64,000 nt of DNA from Kushneria konosiri (GCF_002155145.1 NZ_CP021323.1:806001-870000), one strand, 5' to 3'. Positions 34,002 through 43,794 are shown, counted from the first letter of the stretch. Notes: generated from the letters alone by a model not told the origin. Translations and numbers: made by a program.

Positions 34002-35084
34002 TCATGCAGGGCCGGCGGCGTTTTCCGCCAGCAGCGCCTCAAGCGTCATCACCTCGCCGCAGCGATCCGGCGCGTAACCATTCAGGGCGTCTACTCCGGC
34101 CAGAAAGCGCTTTGAGGCCATATACCCCAGCAGCGCCTGGAGGTTGTCCTGAGCCAGTCGATCCGTGTGACAGATCAACAGATAGTGCTCGGTCGTCAGA
34201 GGCACAAAATCAAGGCCAAACTGCGTCGCGGCAGCCTCCACGCCAAAGCCTGCATCCGCCATGCCCGCCGCCACATAGGCTGCGACCGCCGTATGCGTAA
34301 ACTCCTCGTGGCGGGCATCCGGCAACTCAGCATCATCAATGCCCTGCTCTGCCAGCAGTAGATCAAACAACATGCGGGTCCCGGAGCGTTCATTGCGCTG
34401 AATGAATCGAATATCACCACGCATCAGGTCCGCCATGCTACGAATCCGATCGTGGTCCTCATGACGCAGCATCAGCCCCTGGCGACGCGTCACGAACCGG
34501 ATGACACTCAGATTCTGCCCGGACAGCCAGGGGCGATAGACCGCCATGACCTGCTCGGCCAGCCCGGGGTCCACCGGCAGGTGCAGGCTAGCCAGATCGC
34601 ATTCATCACGCCTGAGCGCTTCCAGCGCCTCTCTGGAGGTGCAATAGCGCAGATCAAGCTCCCCGGGAAAATCCGGCAGCAGGGCAACGGCATAGCCGTG
34701 GCTGGCGTGCAGGCGCAGTACGGGATGAGCGCCATCCAGCAGCTGTTGGAGTTGATGGTTGAGCTCGGAGGCCATGCTGTCGATCTGAGGCCCCAGTCGT
34801 GCGCGCACGCGCTGCTCTGCCCACAACAGCTTTTCACCCAGCGGCGAGAGCTTCGTGCCATGACCACGGCGCATCTCCACCAGCGACATGCCAAAAAAGG
34901 CCTCGGCGCGATTGAGCAGGTTCCAGGCATGCCGATAGGAGACACCGGCCCGGCTGGCCGCCTGAGTCAGCTTGCCGGTCTCGAGCAGCCCCGCCAGCAG
35001 CACAAACAGTACCGGATCGAGCAATTCGCCATCTTCGCGATAAAAGCGCCAGGCCGGGACGATATTCAACTTTTTGCTAAGCAT
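34002..35084 (-). CDS. ModE/LysR-like regulator with periplasmic-binding-like domain
   Basis: 360 residues. The N-terminal winged helix-turn-helix (about 20-90) resembles ModE/LysR: LLETGKLTQAASRAGVSYRH followed by RRGHGTKLSPLG. The C-terminal part (about 120-340) is a PBP-like domain of the molybdate-binding type, with FIQRNERSGTRMLFD and GMADAGFGVEAAA. Genes of this kind sit beside fds formate dehydrogenase operons, so it probably controls the divergent fds genes in response to molybdate/tungstate or a related ligand; this is inferred. A palindrome lies in the shared promoter region. Confidence 0.8.
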   Translation of the reverse strand: MLSKKLNIVPAWRFYREDGELLDPVLFVLLAGLLETGKLTQAASRAGVSYRHAWNLLNRAEAFFGMSLVEMRRGHGTKLSPLGEKLLWAEQRVRARLGPQIDSMASELNHQLQQLLDGAHPVLRLHASHGYAVALLPDFPGELDLRYCTSREALEALRRDECDLASLHLPVDPGLAEQVMAVYRPWLSGQNLSVIRFVTRRQGLMLRHEDHDRIRSMADLMRGDIRFIQRNERSGTRMLFDLLLAEQGIDDAELPDARHEEFTHTAVAAYVAAGMADAGFGVEAAATQFGLDFVPLTTEHYLLICHTDRLAQDNLQALLGYMASKRFLAGVDALNGYAPDRCGEVMTLEALLAENAAGPA

Positions 35085-35153
35085 TTTCGTTCATATTTTG
35101 CAGCCGTATAGAGAGTGCTAATTTGGTCGCGAACGTGACCCTGACTTAAAGCA

Positions 35154-35165
35154 GTTATGAATAAC
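35154..35165 (+). promoter_or_regulatory. Palindrome in the fds/regulator intergenic region, candidate operator
   Basis: GTTATGAATAAC is a perfect inverted repeat followed by GA. It recalls the TTAT/ATAA halves of ModE boxes. It lies 70 bases before fdsG and 70 bases from the regulator start. Confidence 0.4.
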
Positions 35166-35229
35166 GATTCCTATAAGACGATCGGATGAGCGTTGTCGCT
35201 TTAATCCTCCGACCTGATGAGATCCGGCC

Positions 35230-35736
35230 ATGTCACAGACCCATTCCCCCGTCGCCGACGCCTGGACGCCGGCGCAAATTCAGGCAGTGATTGATGCCCA
35301 CCGTTCAAGGCCGGGCGCCATGCTGCCGATGCTGCATGCCATTCAGGACCGCTTCGGCTTCATCCCTGAAGAGGCGGTACCCATGATTGCCGATGCCCTG
35401 CGCCATACCCGCGCCGAGGTGCATGGCATCATCAGCTTTTATCATCACTTTCGCACACATCCGGCCGGGCGCAACGTCGTCCAGATCTGTCGCGCCGAGG
35501 CGTGCCAGTCGGTGGGCAGCCGCCAGCTCGAGGCCCATGCGCGAAAGGTACTGGGTATCGATTACCACCAGACCACGCCGGATCACGAGTTCACCCTCGA
35601 GCCGGTCTATTGTCTGGGCAACTGCGCCTGCGGCCCTTCCATCCGCGTCAACGATGATATTCATGGTCGGATGACCCCCGAGCAGTTCGATGAATTGACA
35701 GACGAGCTGTCAGCGACCGTCGTGGAGGTGAAGTAA
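35230..35736 (+). CDS. fdsG: NAD-dependent formate dehydrogenase, gamma subunit
   Basis: NuoE-like [2Fe-2S] subunit. 168 residues. HRSRPGAMLPMLHAIQDRFGFIPEEAV at the start, then the cluster ligands in CRAEACQS and LGNCACGPS. Passes electrons between FdsA and the FMN/NAD subunit FdsB in a soluble cytoplasmic complex that oxidises formate to CO2. Stop overlaps the start of fdsB. Confidence 0.93.
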   Translation: MSQTHSPVADAWTPAQIQAVIDAHRSRPGAMLPMLHAIQDRFGFIPEEAVPMIADALRHTRAEVHGIISFYHHFRTHPAGRNVVQICRAEACQSVGSRQLEAHARKVLGIDYHQTTPDHEFTLEPVYCLGNCACGPSIRVNDDIHGRMTPEQFDELTDELSATVVEVK

Positions 35737-37304
35737 TGACCGTTACCGTTTATGTCCCCCGCGACACCACGGCACTGGCCCTGGGGGCCGACCGGGTCGC
35801 CACCCGTCTTGAGCGCGGCGCAAAGGCTCGCAATGTCGACATCAACATCGTGCGCAACGGCTCGCGTGGCCTGTTTTATCTGGAACCGCTGGTCGAGATC
35901 GACACACCTGAAGGTCGCATCGCGTTTGGCCCGGTCACCCCGAAAGACGTGGACAGCCTGATCGAGGCCGGTCTGTTCGAGGCGCGTCAGGACCACCCCC
36001 TTTCGCTGGGGCTGACCGAGGAGATTGATTATCTCAAGCGCCAGCAGCGGCTGACCTTCTCGCGTATCGGCATCACCGACCCGGTATCGATCGAAGACTA
36101 CACCGCCCTACGCGGCTTTGAAGGTCTGAAAAAAACGCTGGCACTGGACAGCCAGGCCGTCGTCGATGAGGTCAAGACCTCCGGCCTGCGCGGTCGCGGC
36201 GGTGCAGCCTTTCCTACCGGCATCAAGTGGCAGACCGTGCATGACCAGCCCCCGGGTCAAAAGTACGTGGTCTGCAACGCCGATGAAGGCGACTCAGGCA
36301 CCTTTGCTGACCGCTTGGTGATGGAGTGTGATCCCTACCTGCTTATCGAGGGCATGACCATTGCGGGTCTCGCCGTAGGCGCCGACCAGGGCTACATCTA
36401 TCTGCGCTCCGAATATCCGCTGGCGCACGCCATCCTTGATGAGGCGATCGAGCGCGCCGTCAACGCCGGCTATCTCGGCGACAACATTCAGGGCAGCGGC
36501 CGCGCCTTCCACCTGGAAGTGCGTCTGGGGGCCGGCGCCTATATCTGCGGCGAAGAAACGTCCCTGCTGGAGAGCCTTGAGGGCAAGCGCGGACTGGTAC
36601 GTGCAAAGCCCCCCCTACCTGCCATTGAAGGGCTGTTTGGCCGGCCTACCGTGGTCAACAACGTACTGTCGCTGGCGGCGGTGCCCTTCATCATGGATCA
36701 GGGCGGTCAGACCTATGCCGATTACGGGCTGGGCCGCTCGCGCGGAACGCTGGCCATTCAGCTGGCCGGCAACGTCAAACGCGGCGGACTGGTGGAGCTT
36801 GCCTTTGGCACCAGCCTGAGAGAACTGATGGAAGGATTTGGTGGCGGCACCCTGAGCGGGCGAGCGCTCAAGGCCGTTCAGGTCGGTGGCCCGCTGGGCG
36901 CCTATCTGCCAGAGAGCCAGTGGGACCATCCGGTCGACTATGAAGGCTTTGCCGCCTTCGGGGGCGTCGTAGGCCACGGCGGCGTGGTGATGTTTGACGA
37001 CAGCGTCGACATGGGCGATCAGGCCCGCTTTGCCATGGAGTTCTGCAGCGTGGAGTCCTGCGGCAAGTGCACGCCGTGCCGAATCGGTGCCGTGCGCGGC
37101 GTGGAGGTGATCGATCGCATCCGCGCCGGCGAGTCGTTTGAGAAGAACCTCGCCCTGCTCACCGATCTTTGCGACACCATGGTCGATGGCTCGCTGTGTG
37201 CCATGGGCGGCATGACGCCGTTCCCGGTCCAGAGCGTCATGCAGCACTTTCCCGATGATCTGACACCTCGAAAAGCCGTCACGGCGGGAGGTACGACATG
37301 CTGA
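35736..37304 (+). CDS. fdsB: NAD-dependent formate dehydrogenase, beta subunit
   Basis: NuoF-like subunit of 522 residues. N-terminal thioredoxin-like region, then the NADH/FMN domain with SGLRGRGGAAFPTGIKW and CNADEGDSGTFADR, the AYICGEETSLLESLEGKRG segment, and the [4Fe-4S] motif ESCGKCTPCRIG with a downstream Cys. Ends with Cys; the last codons overlap fdhF (ATGCTGA). Confidence 0.95.
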   Translation: MTVTVYVPRDTTALALGADRVATRLERGAKARNVDINIVRNGSRGLFYLEPLVEIDTPEGRIAFGPVTPKDVDSLIEAGLFEARQDHPLSLGLTEEIDYLKRQQRLTFSRIGITDPVSIEDYTALRGFEGLKKTLALDSQAVVDEVKTSGLRGRGGAAFPTGIKWQTVHDQPPGQKYVVCNADEGDSGTFADRLVMECDPYLLIEGMTIAGLAVGADQGYIYLRSEYPLAHAILDEAIERAVNAGYLGDNIQGSGRAFHLEVRLGAGAYICGEETSLLESLEGKRGLVRAKPPLPAIEGLFGRPTVVNNVLSLAAVPFIMDQGGQTYADYGLGRSRGTLAIQLAGNVKRGGLVELAFGTSLRELMEGFGGGTLSGRALKAVQVGGPLGAYLPESQWDHPVDYEGFAAFGGVVGHGGVVMFDDSVDMGDQARFAMEFCSVESCGKCTPCRIGAVRGVEVIDRIRAGESFEKNLALLTDLCDTMVDGSLCAMGGMTPFPVQSVMQHFPDDLTPRKAVTAGGTTC

Positions 37305-40243
37305 ACTATTTTGACCCCAAACAGGCCGACCCACATGCCTTCAATGCAGGGCTGGGCGGCGTTGGTGAATACCAGAATACCTTTAATCCGGCGTTTTTCG
37401 ATCGAGATCTGGGCACGCCAGCGCGCACGTCCGAGACACCGGTCGAGCTGACCATCGACGGCACCGCGATTCGCGTGCCGGAAGGTACCTCTGTCATGCG
37501 TGCCGCCGCACTGGCCGGCATTACCATCCCCCGACTGTGTGCCTCGGACAATCTCGAGGCGTTCGGTTCGTGCCGACTCTGCGCGGTCGAAATCGAGGGG
37601 CGGCGCGGTATGCCGGCCTCGTGCACGACGCCGGTCACCGAGGGCATGAATGTCACGACGCAGAACGCCAAAATCGCGAAACTGCGCCGCAACATCATGG
37701 AGCTCTACATCTCCGACCACCCGCTGGACTGCCTGACCTGTCCGGCCAACGGTGACTGCGAGCTACAGGACATGGCCGGAGTCGTGGGGCTTCGCGAAGT
37801 ACGCTATGGCTTTGACGGTGCCAACCATCTCGATGCCGAGATCGATGACTCCAACCCCTACTTCAGCTTTGATCCCAGCAAGTGCATCGTCTGCTCACGC
37901 TGCGTGCGTGCCTGCGGCGAAGTACAGGGCACCTTTGCCCTGACCATCGAGGGGCGCGGTTTCGACTCGAAGGTTGCCGCCAGCCAGAACGAACCCTTTA
38001 TGGATTCCGAGTGTGTCTCCTGCGGTGCCTGTGTCCAGGCCTGCCCCACCTCGACGCTGATGGAAAAGAGCGTCATCGAGGAAGGCGTGCCGGAGCACAG
38101 CGTCGTGACCACCTGTGCCTATTGCGGCGTGGGCTGCTCGTTCGAGGCACAGATGAAGGGTGACAAGCTGGTACGCATGGTGCCCTACAAGGGGGGCGAC
38201 GCGAACCACGGCCACTCCTGCGTCAAGGGTCGCTTTGCCTTTGGCTACGCCACCCACAAGGACCGCATTCGCGAGCCGATGATTCGCGACTCGATCGACC
38301 AGCCCTGGCGCGCCGTCTCCTGGGAAGAAGCGATCAGCTTTGCCGCCCGTCGCCTCAAGGAGATCCAGAACCAGTACGGTCGCGACAGCGTTGGCGGCAT
38401 TACCTCGTCACGCTGCACCAATGAAGAGACCTATCTGGTCCAGAAGCTCATTCGCGCGGCTCTGGGCAACAACAACACCGACACCTGCGCCCGCGTCTGC
38501 CATTCGCCGACCGGCTACGGTCTCAAGACCACGCTCGGCGAATCGGCCGGTACGCAGACGTTCGATTCGGTCATGAAGGCCGACACCATCCTGGTGATCG
38601 GGGCCAACCCGACCGATGCTCACCCGGTATTTGCCTCGCAGATGAAGAGACGCCTGCGCCAGGGCGCGACGCTGATCGTCGCCGACCCGCGGCGTATCGA
38701 CCTGCTCAATACGCCACACGGCGGCGAGGGGATGCATCTGGCACTCAAGCCCGGCACCAATGTGGCACTGGTCAATGCTCTCGGCCATGTGGTCGTTACC
38801 GAAGGGCTCGAGGACACCGATTTCATCGCACGCCGCTGCGACACCGAGGGGTATCAGCGCTGGCGCGAATTTATCTCTGATCCGCGTCATGCACCGGAAG
38901 CCGTGGAAAGCGAAACCGGCGTGCCGGCCGACCAGGTTCGCCGGGCGGCTCGTGCCTATGCCACCGCCGGCAACGGCGCCATCTATTACGGACTGGGCGT
39001 CACCGAGCACAGTCAGGGGTCAACCACGGTCATGGCGATCGCCAACCTGGCGATGGCGACCGGCAACATCGGTCGTGAAGGCGTCGGCGTCAACCCGCTG
39101 CGCGGTCAGAACAATGTTCAGGGCTCCTGTGACATGGGTTCATTCCCGCACGAACTGCCGGGCTATCAACACGTGGCCGACCCGGACATCCGCCAGCGCT
39201 TTGAAACGGTGTGGAATGCCAAGCTCGATGACGAACCGGGGCTTCGCATCCCCAACATGTTCGATGCTGCCATCAACGGCACCTTCAAGGCACTCTATGT
39301 CCAGGGCGAGGATATCGCGCAGTCCGACCCCAACACTCAGCACGTCGAGTCTGCATTGTCAGCGCTGGACTGCCTGATCGTTCAGGATATTTTCCTTAAC
39401 GAGACGGCAAAATACGCTCACGTGCTGCTGCCGGGGGCTACCTTCCTCGAGAAAAATGGCACCTTCACCAATGCCGAGCGTCGCATCAATCGCGTGCGTC
39501 GGGTCATGCCACCGGTCGCCGGCAAGGAAGACTGGGAGGTCACTCAGGATCTGGCCAATGCCCTGGGCTACCCAATGAACTACAGCCATCCGTCTGAAAT
39601 CATGGACGAGATCGCAAACCTTGCACCCACCTTTACCGGCGTCAGCTATGACAAGCTGGAAAAACTGGGCAGCATTCAGTGGCCCTGCAACGATGACTAT
39701 CCACTGGGCACGCCCACCATGCATGGGGTGGACTTCCCGATTGGCAAGGGGCATTTCGCCATTACCGAGTACGTGGCGACCGAGGAACGAGTCAACGCAC
39801 GCTATCCGCTGCTGCTGACTACCGGACGTATCCTGAGTCAGTACAACGTGGGCGCGCAGACAAGACGCACCGCCAACAGCAGCTGGCATTCGGAAGACGT
39901 ACTGGAAATTCATCCGGCAGATGCCGAGGATCGAGGATTGCGGGACGGCGACTGGCTGGGCATTCGCAGCCGCGTGGGGCATACCGTATTGCGCTGTCGC
40001 ATCAGTGATCGCATGGCCCCGGGCGTGGTCTATACCACCTTCCACCATCCGGGCAGCGGCGCCAACGTCATCACCACTGACAATTCGGACTGGGCGACCA
40101 ACTGTCCGGAATACAAGGTGACCGCGGTACAGGTCGAGAAGGTGTCACAACCCTCGTCGTGGCAGCAGCAGTTCCAGCGCTTTGATGAACGTCAACAACG
40201 CTACCTGGCCAACGCCGAGTCACCGGAGCCGGCGCTCAAATGA
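37298..40243 (+). CDS. fdsA: NAD-dependent formate dehydrogenase, alpha (molybdenum) subunit
   Basis: Catalytic subunit, 981 residues. N-terminal [2Fe-2S] ferredoxin domain, a His/Cys [4Fe-4S] site near DCLTCPANGDCEL, two [4Fe-4S] motifs (CIVCSRCVRAC and CVSCGACVQACP), then the bis-MGD molybdopterin domain beginning CAYCGVGC. The molybdenum-ligand Cys is in TDTCARVCHSPTGYG. No selenocysteine is apparent. ATG 37298 follows GGGAGG. In many relatives fdhD (fdsC) follows; here only 40 bases separate it from fdsD. Confidence 0.95.
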   Translation: MLNYFDPKQADPHAFNAGLGGVGEYQNTFNPAFFDRDLGTPARTSETPVELTIDGTAIRVPEGTSVMRAAALAGITIPRLCASDNLEAFGSCRLCAVEIEGRRGMPASCTTPVTEGMNVTTQNAKIAKLRRNIMELYISDHPLDCLTCPANGDCELQDMAGVVGLREVRYGFDGANHLDAEIDDSNPYFSFDPSKCIVCSRCVRACGEVQGTFALTIEGRGFDSKVAASQNEPFMDSECVSCGACVQACPTSTLMEKSVIEEGVPEHSVVTTCAYCGVGCSFEAQMKGDKLVRMVPYKGGDANHGHSCVKGRFAFGYATHKDRIREPMIRDSIDQPWRAVSWEEAISFAARRLKEIQNQYGRDSVGGITSSRCTNEETYLVQKLIRAALGNNNTDTCARVCHSPTGYGLKTTLGESAGTQTFDSVMKADTILVIGANPTDAHPVFASQMKRRLRQGATLIVADPRRIDLLNTPHGGEGMHLALKPGTNVALVNALGHVVVTEGLEDTDFIARRCDTEGYQRWREFISDPRHAPEAVESETGVPADQVRRAARAYATAGNGAIYYGLGVTEHSQGSTTVMAIANLAMATGNIGREGVGVNPLRGQNNVQGSCDMGSFPHELPGYQHVADPDIRQRFETVWNAKLDDEPGLRIPNMFDAAINGTFKALYVQGEDIAQSDPNTQHVESALSALDCLIVQDIFLNETAKYAHVLLPGATFLEKNGTFTNAERRINRVRRVMPPVAGKEDWEVTQDLANALGYPMNYSHPSEIMDEIANLAPTFTGVSYDKLEKLGSIQWPCNDDYPLGTPTMHGVDFPIGKGHFAITEYVATEERVNARYPLLLTTGRILSQYNVGAQTRRTANSSWHSEDVLEIHPADAEDRGLRDGDWLGIRSRVGHTVLRCRISDRMAPGVVYTTFHHPGSGANVITTDNSDWATNCPEYKVTAVQVEKVSQPSSWQQQFQRFDERQQRYLANAESPEPALK

Positions 40244-40283
40244 GCGCCGGAGACCATGACCTTACCTGGACTGCGAGGGTGAC

Positions 40284-40547
40284 ATGAACGACCCCACTGT
40301 ACCGTTAATCAAGATGGTCAATCAGATCAGTCTCAACAATCGCTATCATGACAGCGATGAGGCAGCGGCCGAGCAGATTGCCGGCCACCTCAAGAAGTTC
40401 TGGGCCCGCGACATGAAACGCCAGATCATCGACTATGCCGAGCAGGACGGCAGCGAGCTGGATCCCTTGTCAAGACTCGCCGTGTCGCGCCTGAAGACCA
40501 TGTCGGATGTGGTCAGGGACTGGGAGGAGACCTCTGATGCCGGTTAG
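40284..40547 (+). CDS. fdsD: formate dehydrogenase delta subunit
   Basis: 87-residue small subunit of the fds complex. KMVNQISLNNRYHDSDEAAAEQIAGHLKKFW and the C-terminal DPLSRLAVSRL are family features. It has been implicated in stabilising or maturing the complex. Last gene of the operon; a terminator follows. Confidence 0.9.
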   Translation: MNDPTVPLIKMVNQISLNNRYHDSDEAAAEQIAGHLKKFWARDMKRQIIDYAEQDGSELDPLSRLAVSRLKTMSDVVRDWEETSDAG

Positions 40548-40582
40548 CGCCGGCGTCATATCCTCCTGAACGGGTCCATCGA

Positions 40583-40610
40583 TGGCCCTGCCTTCCGGCA
40601 GGGCCATTTC
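40583..40610 (+). terminator. Terminator of the fds operon
   Basis: TGGCCCTGCC/GGCAGGGCCA is a perfect 10-bp stem with a TTCC loop, followed by TTTCTT. Confidence 0.85.
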
Positions 40611-40740
40611 TTACCATATTCCTGAAGAACCGGAACGGCCCGGCAGGCCTTCTGTTGCCAACCTTTTCGTTCCTGACTCTCTACGCATCCTGCCACTCGA
40701 CGTCGTCGATGAAACCTCGCATAATGCCGAAAAAATGCGA

Positions 40741-40757
40741 ATGATAAACCTTATCAT
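40741..40757 (+). promoter_or_regulatory. Fur box upstream of the iron transporter
   Basis: ATGATAAACCTTATCAT consists of 7-base arms around ACC, with an A-rich flank upstream, close to the Fur consensus core. It lies about 70 bases before the binding-protein start. Fur is encoded at 50.8 kb. Confidence 0.8.
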
Positions 40758-40826
40758 CATATGACAGAATGCTGTCCGGTGCTCCGTTTACAGCGTGCGT
40801 CTCCTTCTCTGGCCATTACAATGATC

Positions 40827-41957
40827 ATGAAAAAAAACCTGCTGTTCAGCGCTTTTATAGCACTCACCCTGCTCTCCGGCGTCACTCAGGCGAAGGAGAT
40901 AGTCGTTACGGACATCGCAGGCCATAAGGTTCATATCGATACTCCAGTCAAACGCATGATTCTGGGAGAGGGCCGCCAGATCTATCTATTGGGCGCCCTG
41001 CAACCGGAGACGCCCTTCAAGGGCGTGGTGGGCTGGCGCGACGATCTCTCTCAGGCCGACCCGGAAACCTGGGCTGCCTACGCCGCCAAATTTCCCGAGA
41101 TCAAGAACATCCCCACCTTTGGGGGATTCAAGGATGGCACCTTTGATGTGGAACAGGCGGCCTCCCTGAGACCCGACGTCGTTTTCATGAATATCGAGTC
41201 ACAGACTGCTACCGAAGATGCCGGCTACGAAGACAAGCTTGCGTCGCTTGGCATTCCCATCGTCTATGTCGACTTTCGGGAAAACCCCATCAAGGACACG
41301 CCGGCTTCCATTCGGCTCATGGGCGAACTTCTGGACAAAAGCGATGAGGCAGAGCGCTTTATCAACTTTTCCAACGAACAGATGGCCCGCGTTACAGATG
41401 TTATCGAAAAGGCCGATCCTGAACGTCCACGCGTGTTCATTGATCGTGCCGGTGGTTACTCTGATGACTGCTGCATGAGCTTTGGCCCGCACAACTTCGG
41501 CGACTACGTTCGCATCGCCGGCGGGAAAAATATCGCAGACGATATCATCCCGGGCACCTTTGGCACGCTTAACCCTGAACAGATCATCGCCTCCAACCCG
41601 CAGCAGGTCGTGGTCACCGGCGGTGACTGGGAAGCCTACGTACCCGGTGGCGCCTGGGTAGGCGTCGGGCCTGGCGCCGACATGACAGAGGCCCGCCGCA
41701 AGCTCGAGGCCCTGACGCATCGCACGGCCATGACGGGTATCGATGCTGTCGCCAATGATCAGGTTCATGCCATCTGGCATCAGTTCTATAACAGCCCCTA
41801 CTATTTCGTGGCGATACAACGACTGGCCAAATGGTTCCACCCTGAGCTGTTCAAGGACCTGAACCCTGAGGCCACCATGCGTGAGCTCTACGAGCAGTTC
41901 CTGCCGCTGAGCTATCAGCCCGGCTACTGGGTGTCACTCGAGGCAACGGATGAATAG
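40827..41957 (+). CDS. iron-siderophore ABC transporter, periplasmic binding protein
   Basis: 376 residues from ATG 40827 (ATG 40821 also possible), giving a signal peptide MKKNLLFSAFIALTLLSGVTQA. A FepB/FecB-type (cluster A-II) binding protein: EIVVTDIAGHKVHIDTPVKRMILGEGR at the N-terminus, SLRPDVVF, and the C-terminal lobe with AWVGVGPG. Its 3' end overlaps the permease gene. Preceded by a Fur box, so induced under iron limitation. No TonB-dependent receptor adjoins, so the ligand is not identifiable. Confidence 0.88.
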   Translation: MKKNLLFSAFIALTLLSGVTQAKEIVVTDIAGHKVHIDTPVKRMILGEGRQIYLLGALQPETPFKGVVGWRDDLSQADPETWAAYAAKFPEIKNIPTFGGFKDGTFDVEQAASLRPDVVFMNIESQTATEDAGYEDKLASLGIPIVYVDFRENPIKDTPASIRLMGELLDKSDEAERFINFSNEQMARVTDVIEKADPERPRVFIDRAGGYSDDCCMSFGPHNFGDYVRIAGGKNIADDIIPGTFGTLNPEQIIASNPQQVVVTGGDWEAYVPGGAWVGVGPGADMTEARRKLEALTHRTAMTGIDAVANDQVHAIWHQFYNSPYYFVAIQRLAKWFHPELFKDLNPEATMRELYEQFLPLSYQPGYWVSLEATDE

Positions 41958-43020
41958 GTTAATCGCGGTCATGACCTCTTCCGAACAGGGACGCGACTTC
42001 TATCGCACCATGGTCCTGCGTCGCCAGCTGATACTGCTGGGCCTTTTGGGGGCACTGTTTTTAAGCTTTTGCGTCGACCTGGCACTGGGGCCGGCCTGCT
42101 ATGATTTGATGCAGGTACTAAGCGCACTGTTCTCGCCCGGCTCGGTCAGCGAGCAGGTCAGTGTCATTGTCTGGCAGATCCGCATGCCGGTCGCGCTGAT
42201 GGCCATCGTGGTCGGCGCCAGCCTCTCGATCGCTGGTGCGCAGATGCAGACGATCCTGAGCAACCCTCTGGCAAGCCCCTTCACGCTGGGCATCTCGGCC
42301 GGTGCCGGCTTCGGCGCGGCGCTGGCACTGGCGTTTGGGGTGTCGATCATTCCGGCCGCCGTGGACTATGTCGTGCCGATCAATGCCTTTCTGGTCGCCA
42401 TGCTCACAGCGTTGATGATTCATCTTTTAAGCATGCGCCGCGGCGTGACGATTGAAACCATCGTTTTGCTGGGCATTGCCATGGTGTTTATCTTCAACGC
42501 GCTCATGGCACTGATCCAGTTTTTTGCCAGCCAGCAGGCCCTGTCGGCCGTGGTGTTCTGGACCATGGGCAGCCTGACCAAGGCGACCTGGCCCAAGGTC
42601 TGGGTCTCGCTGGGCGTTCTGGCCATCGCGATTCCGCTGCTGGCACGCCATGGCTGGGCGCTGACCGCCATGCGACTGGGAGATGCCAAGGCCGAGAGCA
42701 TGGGTGTGCGCCCGCGTCGGCTTCGCCTGCAGGTACTGATGCTGGTGTCGCTGCTGGCATCAGTGTCGGTGGCCTTTGTCGGCACGATCGGCTTTATTGG
42801 CCTGGTGGGACCGCATATTGCCCGGATGCTGGTGGGTGAGGATCAGCGATTTTTCCTGCCGGCCTCTGCCCTGTGCGGCGCTCTTATTCTCTCGGTAGGA
42901 TCGGTGATTTCCAAGATGCTGATTCCTGGCACGGTGATTCCCATCGGTATCATCACCTCACTGGTCGGCATTCCATTTTTCCTCTTTCTCGTTCTCAAAC
43001 AGAAGAAATCGACATGGTAA
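41950..43020 (+). CDS. iron-siderophore ABC transporter permease (FecCD family)
   Basis: 356 residues with about nine or ten membrane helices. Family signatures RMPVALMAIVVGASLSIAGAQMQ, NPLASPFTLGISAGAGFGA and GTIGFIGLVGPHIARMLVG (the ATPase-contact loop) are present. One permease gene only, so it likely acts as a homodimer. Overlaps its neighbours on both sides. Confidence 0.93.
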   Translation: MNRLIAVMTSSEQGRDFYRTMVLRRQLILLGLLGALFLSFCVDLALGPACYDLMQVLSALFSPGSVSEQVSVIVWQIRMPVALMAIVVGASLSIAGAQMQTILSNPLASPFTLGISAGAGFGAALALAFGVSIIPAAVDYVVPINAFLVAMLTALMIHLLSMRRGVTIETIVLLGIAMVFIFNALMALIQFFASQQALSAVVFWTMGSLTKATWPKVWVSLGVLAIAIPLLARHGWALTAMRLGDAKAESMGVRPRRLRLQVLMLVSLLASVSVAFVGTIGFIGLVGPHIARMLVGEDQRFFLPASALCGALILSVGSVISKMLIPGTVIPIGIITSLVGIPFFLFLVLKQKKSTW

Positions 43021-43763
43021 GCCTGACGCTTGAACAGGTGACCGCCCACTACGGCAAGCGCGAGGTGCTTTCGAGCATTACCACGCCAACGCTGTCGGGC
43101 GGTCAGGTCGTGGCACTGCTGGGCCCCAATGCTGCGGGAAAATCCACGCTGTTTCGACGCATTATGGGACTGCTGTCCGGCGGCGGCCATGTCCGGATTG
43201 CCGGCACCCAGGCCGAGCGACCGGTGGCCTACATGCCGCAGGAGACCCGCATCGATGCGGTATTAAGCGTTTATGAAAGCGTGCTGCTGGCACGCATGCA
43301 GGGTCGGCGTCTCAAGGTCCAGCCGGAAGATCTGGCTCAGGTGGATGCCGCCCTCGATGAGCTCAATCTTCATGCTCTGGCACAGCGAGACATCGGCGAT
43401 CTCAGCGGCGGACAGCGCCAGCTTGTCAGCGCAGCCCAGGCGCTGGTGCAATCTCCTGACATTCTGCTGCTGGATGAACCCACGTCTGCGCTCGATCTGC
43501 ATCGTCAGATCGGGCTTTTGAGCGTGCTTCGTCGACTGGCTGAACAGCGCCAGATGCTGATCATCGTGGCTCTGCATGATCTGGGTCATGCCCTGCGCTT
43601 TTCCGATCAATCTCTCGTCCTGGCCGGAGGCGCGCTCAAGGCCTGTGGCCCAACCCGTGCCGTGGTCACCGCCGAGCTTCTGCGCGAGGTCTATCAGGTC
43701 GACGGCCGCATTGAGAGTTGCACCAGGGGATGTCCACTACTGGTGGTCGAGAACGCGCTTTAG
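43014..43763 (+). CDS. iron-siderophore ABC transporter ATP-binding protein
   Basis: 249 residues. ATG 43014 overlaps the permease stop. Walker A GPNAAGKST (one Ala where Gly is common), the ABC signature LSGGQRQL, Walker B ILLLDEPTSALD and the switch His in VALHDLGHAL are intact. Energises the Fur-controlled importer encoded just upstream. Confidence 0.93.
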   Translation: MVSLTLEQVTAHYGKREVLSSITTPTLSGGQVVALLGPNAAGKSTLFRRIMGLLSGGGHVRIAGTQAERPVAYMPQETRIDAVLSVYESVLLARMQGRRLKVQPEDLAQVDAALDELNLHALAQRDIGDLSGGQRQLVSAAQALVQSPDILLLDEPTSALDLHRQIGLLSVLRRLAEQRQMLIIVALHDLGHALRFSDQSLVLAGGALKACGPTRAVVTAELLREVYQVDGRIESCTRGCPLLVVENAL

Positions 43764-43794
43764 ATCCGTCTGGACAAAGGGCTCGAAGCCCTGG

